A program made the position numbers and the translations under genes. Source: Euptelea pleiosperma (taxonomy: Eukaryota > Streptophyta > Magnoliopsida > Ranunculales > Eupteleaceae). Taken from it: 64,000 nucleotides of DNA. The stretch is from the NCBI GenBank assembly GCA_035048495.1, contig CM068541.1:12407929-12471928 (forward strand), read 5' to 3'. Shown here piece after piece: positions 1 through 9,704 of the stretch (position 1 is the first letter of the stretch; each line of letters begins with the position of its first letter). The notes under the pieces are model-generated. The model had not been told where the DNA came from. It saw nothing but the letters and a program-made list of their open reading frames with translations, and did not search any database.

Positions 1-865
1 CCGAGGTACATGCCCAAATAGGTGGTAGGCAGGCTATCAATGCGTCAATTCAGCGTATCGGCCAGAATCGTAATATGGTCTACCTCCCCCACCCCATAGA
101 TCTTACTCTTAGCCAAGTTCACCCAGAGCCCTGAAGCTGCTTCAAAGCAACACAAGAGGGCTCTAAGAAATCTCACCTGAGCAATAGGCGGGCTGAGAAA
201 AACCAGAGTATCATTTGCAAACTAGAGACAAGATATGTCCGGGGCATACTTAAAGCCTTCGAACTCTCCCAAGCGAACAACTCTAGTAATCAAGCTTCCT
301 AGAGCCTCCACTACCACTATGAACAAAAGAGGAGGTAACAGATCCCTTTGGTACTCCTAAAGTATCATGTCGGAAAGCCGTTAACAAGGATAGAAAAGGA
401 GGCCATCGAAATGCATTTGTGAATCCACACACGCCATCTATCTCCGAAGCCCATTCTCCCCAACATGTAATCGAGGAAGTTTCAATCCACGTGATCATAA
501 GACTTCTCCATATTGATCTTGCAAATAATCCCCGGTGTCCCACTTTTGATCCTAGAATCAATGCACTCGTTTGCGATGAGGACCCCATCAAGAATTTGAT
601 GACCCCAAACAAACTCTCCTGGGGCTAGTGAAATAATCGAGAGAACTCCACGAAGCCTAGAAACAAGAACTTTGGCTATAATTTTATACACTCCCCACCA
701 TACTAATGGGTCTGAAGCCCGTAATGTCCTCTGCTCCCTGAAACTTTGGAATCATGGATATAAAAGTACTGTTTGAGGTGTAGTCCAAATACCCATTATC
801 ATGAAAGTCATTGACTAGTTGCATAAAGTCCGCCCGCAATGTCCTAGCATTGCTTGAAGAAAGCT
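1..865 (-). pseudogene. L1-type LINE ORF2 fragment (reverse transcriptase)
   Basis: This is a non-LTR retrotransposon reverse-transcriptase fragment on the minus strand. Reading from the right, the frame at about 480-835 gives the finger/palm region, with words such as [21 protein letters not shown] and later [13 protein letters not shown], typical of plant L1 ORF2. Near 194-220 another frame gives FANDTLVFL, the counterpart of the catalytic F/YADD box, with one aspartate changed to asparagine. The segment in between is in shifted frames, so this copy is dead. It runs off the left edge of the window and ends where the internal region of an LTR element begins, near 866-872. Family assignment is secure; the exact right boundary is not. 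Confidence 0.85.
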
Positions 866-871
866 ATAGTG

Positions 872-1627
872 TAATGCTTCAACAATATGATGATCCAGTT
901 AAACAGAAGAGGTGTAAGTCCAAGATTATTTGGAAAAGTCTGAAGAAATTCGTTTTCTTTTTGGGAGTGATTTACCAAAGAATTTGCATGGTAGATGCCT
1001 TGCAAGGAAACACCAAATCTTCTGTCGAAGATCAACAACTACAAGTATTTAAAAGATGACGATTGATGGAAGACCTTGTGATACTGCTCTTGCAGAAAGG
1101 GGTTTGGTGCTGAAGCCAAGGGAGAAGTCCTAACTATCTAAAGGCCTAGATCAATTCGTCTGCATCAAAATTCAATGTCGAATTCTTTTCAACCAGAGGG
1201 TTTAATGCGGGAACATTCTACTATGATAGTGCACCGCTATACCAAATCAGTGCACATCCAAGCTAGTGGACTCCACGATGATTTATTTTAGTTTAATTAG
1301 GATTTTACAACTAAAGTTGATTTTGTTTCTAATTAGGAGTTTTGAGATTGATTACAATAGTAAAATTATAGTAGTTTCTTATTTTAGTTTGATTAGAATT
1401 AGGAAAGTTCAATTAGAGTACTTGTAAAAAAAAGTTCAATTACAGTCTTATAAATAGTGATGTAACCTCTGATTTTAATAATGATACAAGAAATAGAAAA
1501 AAAAAACTCATTTTGAGAAATCTCTCTCGTAGTGCTAAAACCACCATATCTTGGTGCGAATCCAAGCTACCTTAGTGCGAAGCCAAGAATTCTATCCAAT
1601 CCCAGGACAGTCTCCCATCCTGCATCA
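872..1627 (+). mobile_element. LTR element remnant: internal segment plus 3' LTR (block A)
   Basis: 872-1201 matches the internal region at 15308-15637, and 1202-1627 is an LTR matching 15638-16035. The LTR opens with the GCGGGA-CATTCTACTATGATAG motif and closes with CCTGCATCA. The internal segment has a short open frame (with the words CMVDALQG and SVEDQ) but no gag or pol domain. The element is a non-autonomous LTR retrotransposon. Its 5' LTR is missing because the LINE fragment abuts it on the left. Confidence 0.7.
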
Positions 1628-3276
1628 TCATGTCAAAAGATACAATGTCTCTAAAAAATCTATAGTCTATCCTTAACCAGCATCACAACAAAAACAATTG
1701 TTTATTGGTTGTCATCGTTCACTTGTATCAAGTAAAAAAAGATTTGTTTTCTCTTTGCATCCTCTTAAAATAATCTAAAAGAAGTGCATCTCCTTTTTAA
1801 AAAAATCTAGTATGCCTTCTTATCAAAAAATTACCACAATCCAAGTGTATGAAAATTTTGTTTTGAGACCCTCCAACTTCTATGCACATAGATGAGAAAA
1901 TTTCATTAGATCGCATTCCTGTCGAGTGCGTATGTTGATCAAACCAACCTTGGCAGGTTGAATATTTCGATGTGACTTCAATAGATGCACTCTAAATGAA
2001 GGTACAAGCTCGTGGTTGTGTTGTTCTTCAAACTCCACCACGATATACTATCCATCCTTTTCTAATTAGATAACCAACCGTGCATTTGCATCCTGCTCGT
2101 CTTGAAGCCCATTTTTTATTGGACTTCCTCTTGAACGCTTCTTGAAACCTTCACAATAAAAAATAAAAAATAAAAACTTTTACGGACTATTCCATCTCGT
2201 TTACTTTTAACTTTCCATTGTTTCCGTACACTAAATCCAATAGACCTAGCATATGAATTGTAAAATTAAAATCCTTCATCTTCTGTATTGAAGGCCATGC
2301 CAAGCATTTACTTTATAATTATCTAAATTACTGCTCTTTATACTCGTTGGAATATCCCTCCCATTTCTTTAAGCATTTTTTAGTCGATATCCCAATCTTC
2401 TTCCTAAAATATTTTCTCTATTGTATCTTCATCTTGTAGATATTCTTTACTTTGTCCATCTTGTAATGCAACTAAAATAGGGGTTTTAGAGAGCCAAAAA
2501 CTGATATGTAAAAGAGTTAACATTCTTAAAATTGATCCAAGAAGTTCAAATAAGAATTGCATAATGATGAGAATATAAATAGAAAGATTTATCAACACGA
2601 GTGTTCAGCAAGTTTAAATACGACAGAAATACCAATTGCTGGACTATCATGCATTCATGGACATGAACACAAGCAAGAAACCAACAATAATCCAACTTGG
2701 CTGTGAATAACACTCATGTTATGTTGTTATGCGTTCAAAACAAGAACACAAAGAACAGAAAATAAAACATCCAAGACTGTATAACCATGACAACAAGACC
2801 TAGAAATCCATACTTGTCAAACCATCAGTGACCATCAACAGTCTAGACTTATGGATGATGGGCACTACAAGTGATGGTATCACTCAGTTTTAACTCTAAT
2901 GCCCCTATTAACTAAACCTAACTAAATGAAAACAAGCATGGACAGTACCAATGCTCCTACATAATAAGCTCATTAGTTTGTGATTTACCTAAATTAGAAA
3001 GGAGGGAGATGTAAAAGAGTGTTGATGATGATGCACTATTTCTTATAGATGCAAGCCAATGATCTTTAAGCCTTCGAGAGGCTTGCATATTATTTATAGG
3101 GGTCGGGATCTAGGGACTCAAAGAAATGACACAAATTCTCACCCAAACGCCTAGTCGTGGATTTTTTGATATCCAACAGTGATGAATAAAGACGACATGG
3201 TAGCACTTTACTTAGATAAGACAAGCTGCTCACGGCTTTAACCAAGCAGATCAAAAAAGGGTCCGTCGTTTGAACC
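1628..3276. other. Non-coding part of duplicated block A
   Basis: No gene is supported here. The stretch is AT-rich and matches block B at 16036-17237 and 19670-20146. Short ORFs on either strand lack codon bias or recognisable motifs and are not preserved between the two copies. Confidence 0.6.
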
Positions 3277-3760
3277 ATGACCTAGGTGGACCTACAAGCA
3301 AAAGATAAGCCTGGTTAGAGATTTCTAACCGTTGATTTGTAGTTTTGTCATGTTTTATTTTTAATCATTGACCTAGGTGGACCTACAGGCCATAAATTAG
3401 CCTGATTAGTGAATTCTAACCGTTGATTTGTAGTTTTTCCATGTGCTTATTTCTAGCCATTAACCTCTGTAGACCTACATGCCAAAAATCAGCATGATAC
3501 TGACTTGTAACCGTTGATTTTTGGTATGTAGGTCCAACTGGGGATGGCCAAACATCCATACGATTAGTGGTCTCTCCACGTGGCTCCTACTTTGGTCCAT
3601 CATCAAAGATTTATTCAATCCGCATGGATGTTCAAATGGGACATATGTCATGCACTTAGTGATCACTGGCCGTATGGATGTTTGGTCCATCATATGCTTG
3701 AATCCTAGGGTTAAAAATCAATCCAAAAAAAAACTCAAATCTAATGGTTAGAAATTACTA
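3277..3760. repeat. ~91-bp tandem repeat ending in foldback-family sequence
   Basis: About three diverged units follow one another. Each opens with gacctaggtggacctaca, then a ...aaat(c/t)agc-tgat core, then ctaaccgttgatttgtag. From about 3520 the sequence changes to words shared with the foldback MITEs of this window (ggccaaacatccatacg, ccacgtggctc). The same array recurs, with one or two more units, at 20685-21135. It lies at the distal end of the GRF/MULE pair and may be the subterminal region of that transposon. Confidence 0.6.
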
Positions 3761-3766
3761 ATTTGC

Positions 3767-4208
3767 TTGAATCTCACATTAACACTTCTATTACAAATAC
3801 CAAATATTTTTTGCAGTAAACATGGGTCTTCAATGGCTACAAAGAATAAATATTTTTGTTTTAGCTGTAGAAAACAAGCCCATTTCCTCCATAAGTGTCC
3901 AAACAAGAAAACACATCCACTTTGTAAGAAAGGGACTCATATTTGGAGAGGTATTAGGTAATACACAAAATAAAGGAAGATTATATTATACATGTTGTGA
4001 AGATAACTGTGATTTCTTTAAGTGGGATAACGCTTTAGGCAGCACTGAAGAAGAAGCTTCGAGGATTGATGTTGTAGAATCTTCAAATACTCAATTGGAA
4101 GAATTGGGAAAAAAGGAAGAATGCAAGCAACAATATTGTAAATTTCTCAAAATTATTTCAAGAAACAGCTCGAATTGCTGCTTTAGAACATGTATCTTTT
4201 ACTATTAA
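3767..4208 (+). pseudogene. GRF zinc-finger protein of MULE A, with zinc knuckle, frame broken
   Basis: Two overlapping frames carry recognisable domains. Frame one (3767-3961) has a perfect CCHC zinc knuckle, CFSCRKQAHFLHKC (C-x2-C-x4-H-x4-C). Frame two (3822-4208) has a GRF-type zinc ribbon, NKGRLYYTCCEDNCDFFKW. The knuckle and the ribbon sit in different frames, so either a frameshift or an unrecognised splice joins them. An intron-acceptor-like ttttttgcag lies at about 3806-3815. The C-terminal part is frameshifted relative to the block B copy (21140-21490), which continues into a short helical tail. The gene converges on the transposase with about 20 bp between stop codons. GRF ribbons bind nucleic acid, often single-stranded DNA. 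A role in transposition is inference. Confidence 0.6.
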
Positions 4209-4228
4209 ATAGCATAAAAAATAATATA

Positions 4229-6268
4229 TTAAATTATAAATAAATGTAATAGCTGACATAATTTACCGGTTCTGATGTCTCCTTCATTTCTTGAATCCAA
4301 AGCTGAGGCCTTGTCAATACTATTACACGCAACCATCTTACTATGTTCTTCTAAAATTTGCGTGAAAAGTCCTTCAATGTCTTCAATTGCCATTTTATAC
4401 AACTTATCTGATTTTGAAGCAACACACCACACTTGCGTTGATCTTCGACATAGATGGCTAAGTCTAAGTGCTTCCGAACACTCATGATTATCTTGTGTGG
4501 CTAATCCATACATCACCCCAAACTTGTTAGCCCCTTTCATCCATCTTTTTAAAATGAAATGTGATGGGATTTCATCTACCTCAAGACGGGAAAATACTTT
4601 TAGCACATGTCTACAAAGTAGACCCGTGAACTCAAAAAGTTGACATCCGCAATACCCCTCGTATGTTTCCACCTTCATCTTTACAATAAACTGCTCGGGT
4701 TCACCAACCTTAGTCGTAATTACGTAAGTGTGGTAATCACCGTCCCTTCCTCCCTCTTCGGCTTTGTAGCGAATTACCTCTTTTAATTGGACACGAAACT
4801 TCTCAAATATATTTCGCGTGTAGATCTTTGCCGCATGCTTCAATATCAGATTTTTTTTATCAACAACTCGATCCTTGTGTTCTGCTATATAATCTTCTTC
4901 ATTTTCTCTACCAATTATCTTCTTCAATGCTTGTTCGTACCCAACCACAAATTCTCTTAGGTTGGTTTTTGGCAAGACAAAATCATTAAAGAAAGCATTG
5001 ACACCCTCGCTATGACCAGTTGTATTCATCCCGGCAAAAAATGTATTTCGATGGTACACAGGAACCCAAGCTTCTCGAAATTCATACAAATGTTTAAGCC
5101 ATTCATTGTCATTCAATTCAAATTCTACCATCAAAGCATTCCACATATATTCAAAATCTTCAACTTTATATGTACAATGGATGCACTTCTTCATCCCATG
5201 CTTGAACCTTGACTTTTTATAATAAATGTGTGATAATTTTTCTCCAAATTTCTTTTTTATATGCCAAAGGCATAGACGATGACGTGTGTTAGGGAACACC
5301 TTCTTTATTGCCACTCCCATGGCAAAATCTTCATTAGTGATGATTGATATTGGATGTCGTCCTCCCATGGCCTCCAACCACACATTAAACAACCAAAAAA
5401 AGCTGGCTTCTGTTTCATCTTGTAGAAATGCACATCCGAACTGTATGGATTGATAGTGATGATTTACCCCAGTAAAAGGGGCGAATGGCATTCCGTATAT
5501 GTTGGTTCTGTATGTTGTGTCAAAAGTAACAAAATCTCCAAATTGCTCGTACGCTATACGTGATCTTGCATCGACCCAAAAGAAGTTAGCAGCTCTCCCA
5601 TCTTCATCAATTTGTATTGCATAGAAGAATTGGGGATTCTCCGTTTGCATCCTTTGAAAATAATCAATAACTGATTGTGCATCTCCCACCTCTAACTTAT
5701 GCCCAATTGACCGCAAGTGATTCCAACAATCCCTTCTAATGTTGACACTACCAAAGATTGAAGGAACTTTCTCTACTTGTAGATTCTCTATATGGGAAGG
5801 CTCAGTCAAATTCTTAGCTGCATCGGGCATGTGTTTATTAGTCCGCTTGTGAACCTTCTTCAATGGAGTGACGAATTTATGATTATGATCATCTGAAAAT
5901 ATAGTTACTTTCCACTTGTTGAAGTCCATCACATATAGAACCCGCATACATGCCTTGCACCCACGTTTGACCGTTGAACAACTTCGGTTTATTTCATCGG
6001 CCTCATCCTGTCCTTTTTTCTTCTTATATTCCCCTTCACGTGAGCACACAAATTTGACTGCCGTCACTTCATCTACTTGAAATCGAGATTTGGTAGATGA
6101 TCGAATCCGCACTGCAAAACCTTGTTGTTGACCATACTCCGAATAATATTCTTTCGCTTCATGCCATGAATCAAATAACATCCCCACATGTGGTGCCTTT
6201 GTTTTTTCAACATCCTTGTTAGGAGTCGAAGTATCACCCAATTCATCAACATTACCACAGGTATCCAT
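4229..6268 (-). CDS. FAR1-type Mutator-like transposase, copy A (679 aa)
   Basis: An intact single-exon MULE transposase of the FHY3/FAR1 group. Residues ~32-140 form the FAR1 (WRKY-GCM1-like) zinc DNA-binding domain, with C75, C104, C107 and the DHNH pair. Residues ~245-345 form the MULE catalytic core. The likely DDE triad is D250 in FDTTY, D314 in ITNED and E421 in HSEGVN. A SWIM zinc finger follows (C540-x-C542 ... C552-x-H554). It would act in the nucleus by cutting and pasting element ends. The frame may originally have spliced near its last ~10 codons (a GTAAAT donor follows ACCG), so the final residues GKLCQLLHLFII could be read-through into an intron. Domesticated FAR1/FRS transcription factors share this architecture. 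The convergent GRF partner and the duplicated transposon context favour a transposon gene. Confidence 0.88.
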   Translation of the reverse strand: MDTCGNVDELGDTSTPNKDVEKTKAPHVGMLFDSWHEAKEYYSEYGQQQGFAVRIRSSTKSRFQVDEVTAVKFVCSREGEYKKKKGQDEADEINRSCSTVKRGCKACMRVLYVMDFNKWKVTIFSDDHNHKFVTPLKKVHKRTNKHMPDAAKNLTEPSHIENLQVEKVPSIFGSVNIRRDCWNHLRSIGHKLEVGDAQSVIDYFQRMQTENPQFFYAIQIDEDGRAANFFWVDARSRIAYEQFGDFVTFDTTYRTNIYGMPFAPFTGVNHHYQSIQFGCAFLQDETEASFFWLFNVWLEAMGGRHPISIITNEDFAMGVAIKKVFPNTRHRLCLWHIKKKFGEKLSHIYYKKSRFKHGMKKCIHCTYKVEDFEYMWNALMVEFELNDNEWLKHLYEFREAWVPVYHRNTFFAGMNTTGHSEGVNAFFNDFVLPKTNLREFVVGYEQALKKIIGRENEEDYIAEHKDRVVDKKNLILKHAAKIYTRNIFEKFRVQLKEVIRYKAEEGGRDGDYHTYVITTKVGEPEQFIVKMKVETYEGYCGCQLFEFTGLLCRHVLKVFSRLEVDEIPSHFILKRWMKGANKFGVMYGLATQDNHECSEALRLSHLCRRSTQVWCVASKSDKLYKMAIEDIEGLFTQILEEHSKMVACNSIDKASALDSRNEGDIRTGKLCQLLHLFII

Positions 6269-7455
6269 CTCTCAAACCTATATCATTTGATGCAACATAA
6301 GCACATGAAAAAACTATTAGCCAAGATGTGAAATTGATGCATGGCAATCAAACAAACGGAAAGCCATATTAGATGACAGTAAGTTTATTTCATAATATAA
6401 ATAGTAAATAGTTGGACGATCAAAACACATTTTCATAGAAATGAACTTGTCTAAGAGAAGCAAGGAGAACCCTAACAAAGTAAGATAAGATTTAGAGGGT
6501 TTGGTCATGTACAGTGAACACCAATGACAAGATGTATGAAATCAGTAAGAGATTTTTCTCAGAAGGCTGATTTGAGGATCAGATACATGCTTCCAGGTTC
6601 CTAAACAATACCAAAAAAAATCCATGTACCCAGTTATTTAAGTTGATATTTTGCCTACACATGTGGTCAAAAGAATGCAATCAATCAGCTTAAACTAAAG
6701 TAAACTGTACAGGATCATCCATGAAAGGCTAAGACAGTAGTAACTCTGTTTCAAGGAACTGACCACAACCTATCAATAGCATCCCTAGGTTTAGACCATT
6801 GGACTTGTCACGAGATTTGTGTAAGTACGAATCCCGAGGAACATCAAGGGTATAGACCTAGAAACAACGATCACCAAGGATGATGATTTCGAGATACCTA
6901 TAATACGAATCCCGAGGACCGTTCAACGGTCTAGACCTAGGGATGACAACCTCTGGGATGTGAGTACCACTATCCACTGTGGTTCCGCACGTCTTATATA
7001 GATCTAAACCGCTGACGATCTCCAAGAAGCTTGAGTATGAATCCAAGGATCATCAATGGTCTAGACTTAGAAATAAGTTATAACTGCCAGAGGTAAAAAA
7101 AAAAAAATTACAAAGCCGTTAACTCCATACCTGACCTGAAGAAAACCACTGGTTCTCTTGCTTCAAACTGGTTCTCAAACCAACCTTCCAAAATCTGTGA
7201 GAGAGGGAGAGAGAGAGCAAGCAAGGGGAACGAGCACGAGGGCTTCGGATGGGAAAAGGAGAAGGGGAAAAAGACGAAAGGGGAGAGGGAATGGCGGGAA
7301 ATCTCTTGCCTGGGATTACGCACTATTAGGGTATAGAAAAGGGGTAATAATGTCAAATGAAAAATGACAGTAAAAAAAGTTTTGTTTTAAAATAAATATT
7401 TAAATAGTATAAAGCGGGGTTGGGTGTCCAGGGTTAAAGTGACACGTGGTGCTCC
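6269..7455. other. 5' flank and leader of MULE A, with degenerate repeats
   Basis: There is no other gene here. 6780-7075 holds diverged repeats of a unit carrying 'gaatcccgagga' and 'ggtctagaccta'. They recur at 24660-24970 in block B. 7085-7370 is purine-rich on the plus strand (gagagggagagagagagc) and pyrimidine-rich on the transposase strand, as plant 5' leaders often are. An acceptor-like tatag lies just upstream of the start codon, so a leader intron is possible. Confidence 0.45.
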
Positions 7456-7782
7456 GAGTAAAACTTGTGTCACAAGATGTTGTGACGGAAGTCGGTCACA
7501 GCACTCAGTAAGTGCCACGTGACATACGATCAAAGGACGCTGACCGTATGGATGTTTGGCCAGTCCCTCGGTGAATGCTCAGATTCGTACCGTTAACATC
7601 AACCCATGAATATAACTTCAACAGAATCGGTTAGAAATCACTAATCAGGCTGATCTTTTGTGTAACGGTCCAGCGAGGGACTGGGCAAATATGGTCATCA
7701 TCCTATAATAGTATGCCACATAGCTTGTATTGAATGCTGTGACCGGCTTCCGTCACAACATCTTGTGACACAAGTTTTACTC
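7456..7782. repeat. Foldback MITE, GAGTAAAAC ends (MULE-type)
   Basis: Inverted termini begin GAGTAAAACTTGTGTCACAA. The outer ~47 bp of the two arms differ by only one base. The inner arms carry the family words (gccacgtg, ggatgtttggccagtccctcgg, agaaatcactaatcaggctgat). No clear 9-bp target duplication remains at this copy. Confidence 0.8.
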
Positions 7783-7893
7783 GCTCGGTTGCGGCCGGCT
7801 ACTGGCACGCATTTAACGAGCGGGCCAAGCAACACCTGCAAGGAAGAAATAAAACTTGGACCCCGTGGAGAGACCCCACTGGGTGACTAGAAC

Positions 7894-8219
7894 CAAGGTT
7901 TAAAAGGGCCGTTATAACGGTATAACGGACTGGGGGCATTACCGGTTTTTCCGTTATAATGGCACGCTCAGGGGCAAAAACGGAAACTAACTGGAAAAAA
8001 TGGTGCTGGAATTCAAATTTTGAAATTTAAATTTCAGATTTTCAAAAACTATAAAAAATGAAAAATAACGGCCAATTTTTTTTCACAAATTTTCTTGAAA
8101 ATAACAAAAAAATAACGGCCGTTATTTTCTGGGTGTTTTAACAATTCAACGTAACAGGTGAGGTCCGAATCCATTATAGTCGTTATTTTCATTATAACGG
8201 CCATTTTTTTTAAACCATG
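7894..8219. repeat. hAT-type MITE, CAAGGTTTAAA family
   Basis: The ends are CAAGGTTTAAAAGGGCCGTT and AACGGCCATTTTTTTTAAACCATG. The flanking 8-bp duplication is ACTAGAAC / ATTAGAAC, with one mismatch. The interior repeats the palindromic word CCGTTATAACGG and its fragments. Confidence 0.85.
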
Positions 8220-8227
8220 ATTAGAAC

Positions 8228-8550
8228 TTTACTGACCGGCCTTAATATGAGCCACATGTCATTTTTTAAGGGTTTTTTTTACCATATGTATGTTTAGCTC
8301 AACCTGGACATACATATCAAAAAATAGCCTGATTAATGATTTCTAAGCGTTTGATTGGATTCGTTTCATCCGTGGTATTTAGACCATTATTTTGAGTACA
8401 AAGATCAAAAGGTTTGAAATCACTAATCTTATTTTTAGTTTGTAGGTCCACCTTGGAATTAGATAAACATCCAAACGGTCAGCATCCTCTAAGGGTGTAC
8501 CACGTGGCTTGTATTATGGACGGTCAGCATGAGGTGGGCTAAACATCCAT
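8228..8550. repeat. Diverged foldback-family copy
   Basis: The arms carry the same order of family words in inverted orientation: a left tagcctgattaatgatttctaagcg, and a right gaaatcactaatc followed by gtaggtccacctt, ggtcagcatcctctaag and ccacgtggct. Ends are not resolved. Confidence 0.6.
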
Positions 8551-8619
8551 GCACTCAGTGGGCTGCGGTGAGTAACAAAAATGGCTATACCAAAGGTGTC
8601 AGATCAACGTTGTTATATG

Positions 8620-9036
8620 CATGGTTTTAAAAACGGCCGTTTAAATGGTAACGCCCCAAGCCCATTTCCGTTTAAACACGTTTTATCGGTTTTAAATAAA
8701 ACGGCTGTTTTTTTTATTTTAACAGCCGTTAAAATCGTTTAAATGGCCGTTAAAATCTTTTAAACAGCCATTTAATTCTGAAAAATTTTGTGAAAAAAAC
8801 GGCCGTTAAATCCATTTAATTTCGTTAAAATTCGTTTAATTTCCGTTAAATTCTATTTTTTTTTTAATTTTCAAATTTCAAAATTTGAATTTCAGTGCCA
8901 TTTTTTCCGTTAAAATCCGTTAAAATCTAATTTTTTTTCCATTTTTGTCCCTGGCCGTTTCAATCCGTTTTAACGGCCGTTTAAACGGTAACACCCCAGT
9001 CCGTTTAACCGTTAAAACGGCCTCCTTGAAACCTTG
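8620..9036. repeat. hAT-type MITE, CATGGTTTTAAA / CGGCCGTTTAAA variant
   Basis: Flanked by a perfect 8-bp duplication GTTATATG (8612-8619 and 9037-9044). The ends CATGGTTTTAAAAACGG and TTGAAACCTTG resemble those of the CAAGGTTTAAA family. The reiterated interior word here is CGGCCGTTTAAACGG / CCGTTAAAATCCGTTTAA instead of CCGTTATAACGG. Confidence 0.85.
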
Positions 9037-9044
9037 GTTATATG

Positions 9045-9704
9045 TTTTCTCTTTGGACAAACCTTTCAAACCCTGACTTGTCAATGAACTCATGGATGAT
9101 TTGTCGATTTACATGGTATGCATGACACCTACAATAAGTGCAAGAACTTAGTCAAAACATCATTTCCAAGACACGTGGGGTTTGTACATACAGTTGACAT
9201 TGCAAATTTTGACACTCCTCTTTTTCAAATATTAGTATAGGGACATTTCTGAACCACTACTAATGTACTTAAACCTAATAAAAACATAATAAATTTTGAG
9301 GTGGTGGGACCCACCAAGAACCCTAATGACACGAAGACCCTCAAAATGAATCCTAGGGGAATAAATAATTAAGAGACACGGACATACTTGTACTATATAA
9401 AGAACCTCGATCATAATTGAACCGGACGGAAACTTCAATTCACTAATATTGAACATAAAATAAGTAACTACATAATTGGCAGGACCCACATGCAATGTTT
9501 GGTCACATATTAGAAAATAACATTTATAGACCACGTGTCTTCACTAAATGTGTTTTGAAATATCTCTTAGAAATTTTTGATGCACGTTTTAAATTTTGGA
9601 AAATTTTGAATTTTGACCCTACGATGGACTGCTTAATCAAATTGCGAATAGTCAAATTTTCAAAATCCCATTTAAAAGAAAATACATTTGAAAGAAATTA
9701 TTCC
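9045..9704. other. AT-rich stretch, nothing recognised
   Basis: No motif or domain is seen in ORFs of 93-100 codons on either strand. They have stop-poor AT-rich composition only. Confidence 0.4.

Larger units (their letters stand above)
872..7400. other. Duplicated block A (partner of 15310-25240)
   Basis: Long stretches here recur in the same order and strand at 15310-25240: the LTR-element internal segment (872 with 15308), its 3' LTR (1202 with 15638), non-coding DNA (1640-2780 with 16040-17237 and 19670-19960), a ~91-bp tandem repeat, the GRF ORF, the MULE transposase and its purine-rich leader (to about 7400 with about 25240). The right partner is longer because it took later insertions. 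Collinearity that includes non-transposon sequence points to duplication of a genomic segment rather than two independent transpositions. Confidence 0.85.

Noticed and set aside
283..612. 109-codon minus-strand ORF in the left LINE
   Set aside because: It is read in a different frame from the reverse-transcriptase motifs and has no domain; it shadows the LINE.
4229..6268. Annotating the transposases as host FAR1/FHY3 transcription factors
   Set aside because: All presumed catalytic residues are present, there are two near-identical local copies in transposon-rich DNA and a convergent GRF partner; domestication cannot be excluded but is less likely.
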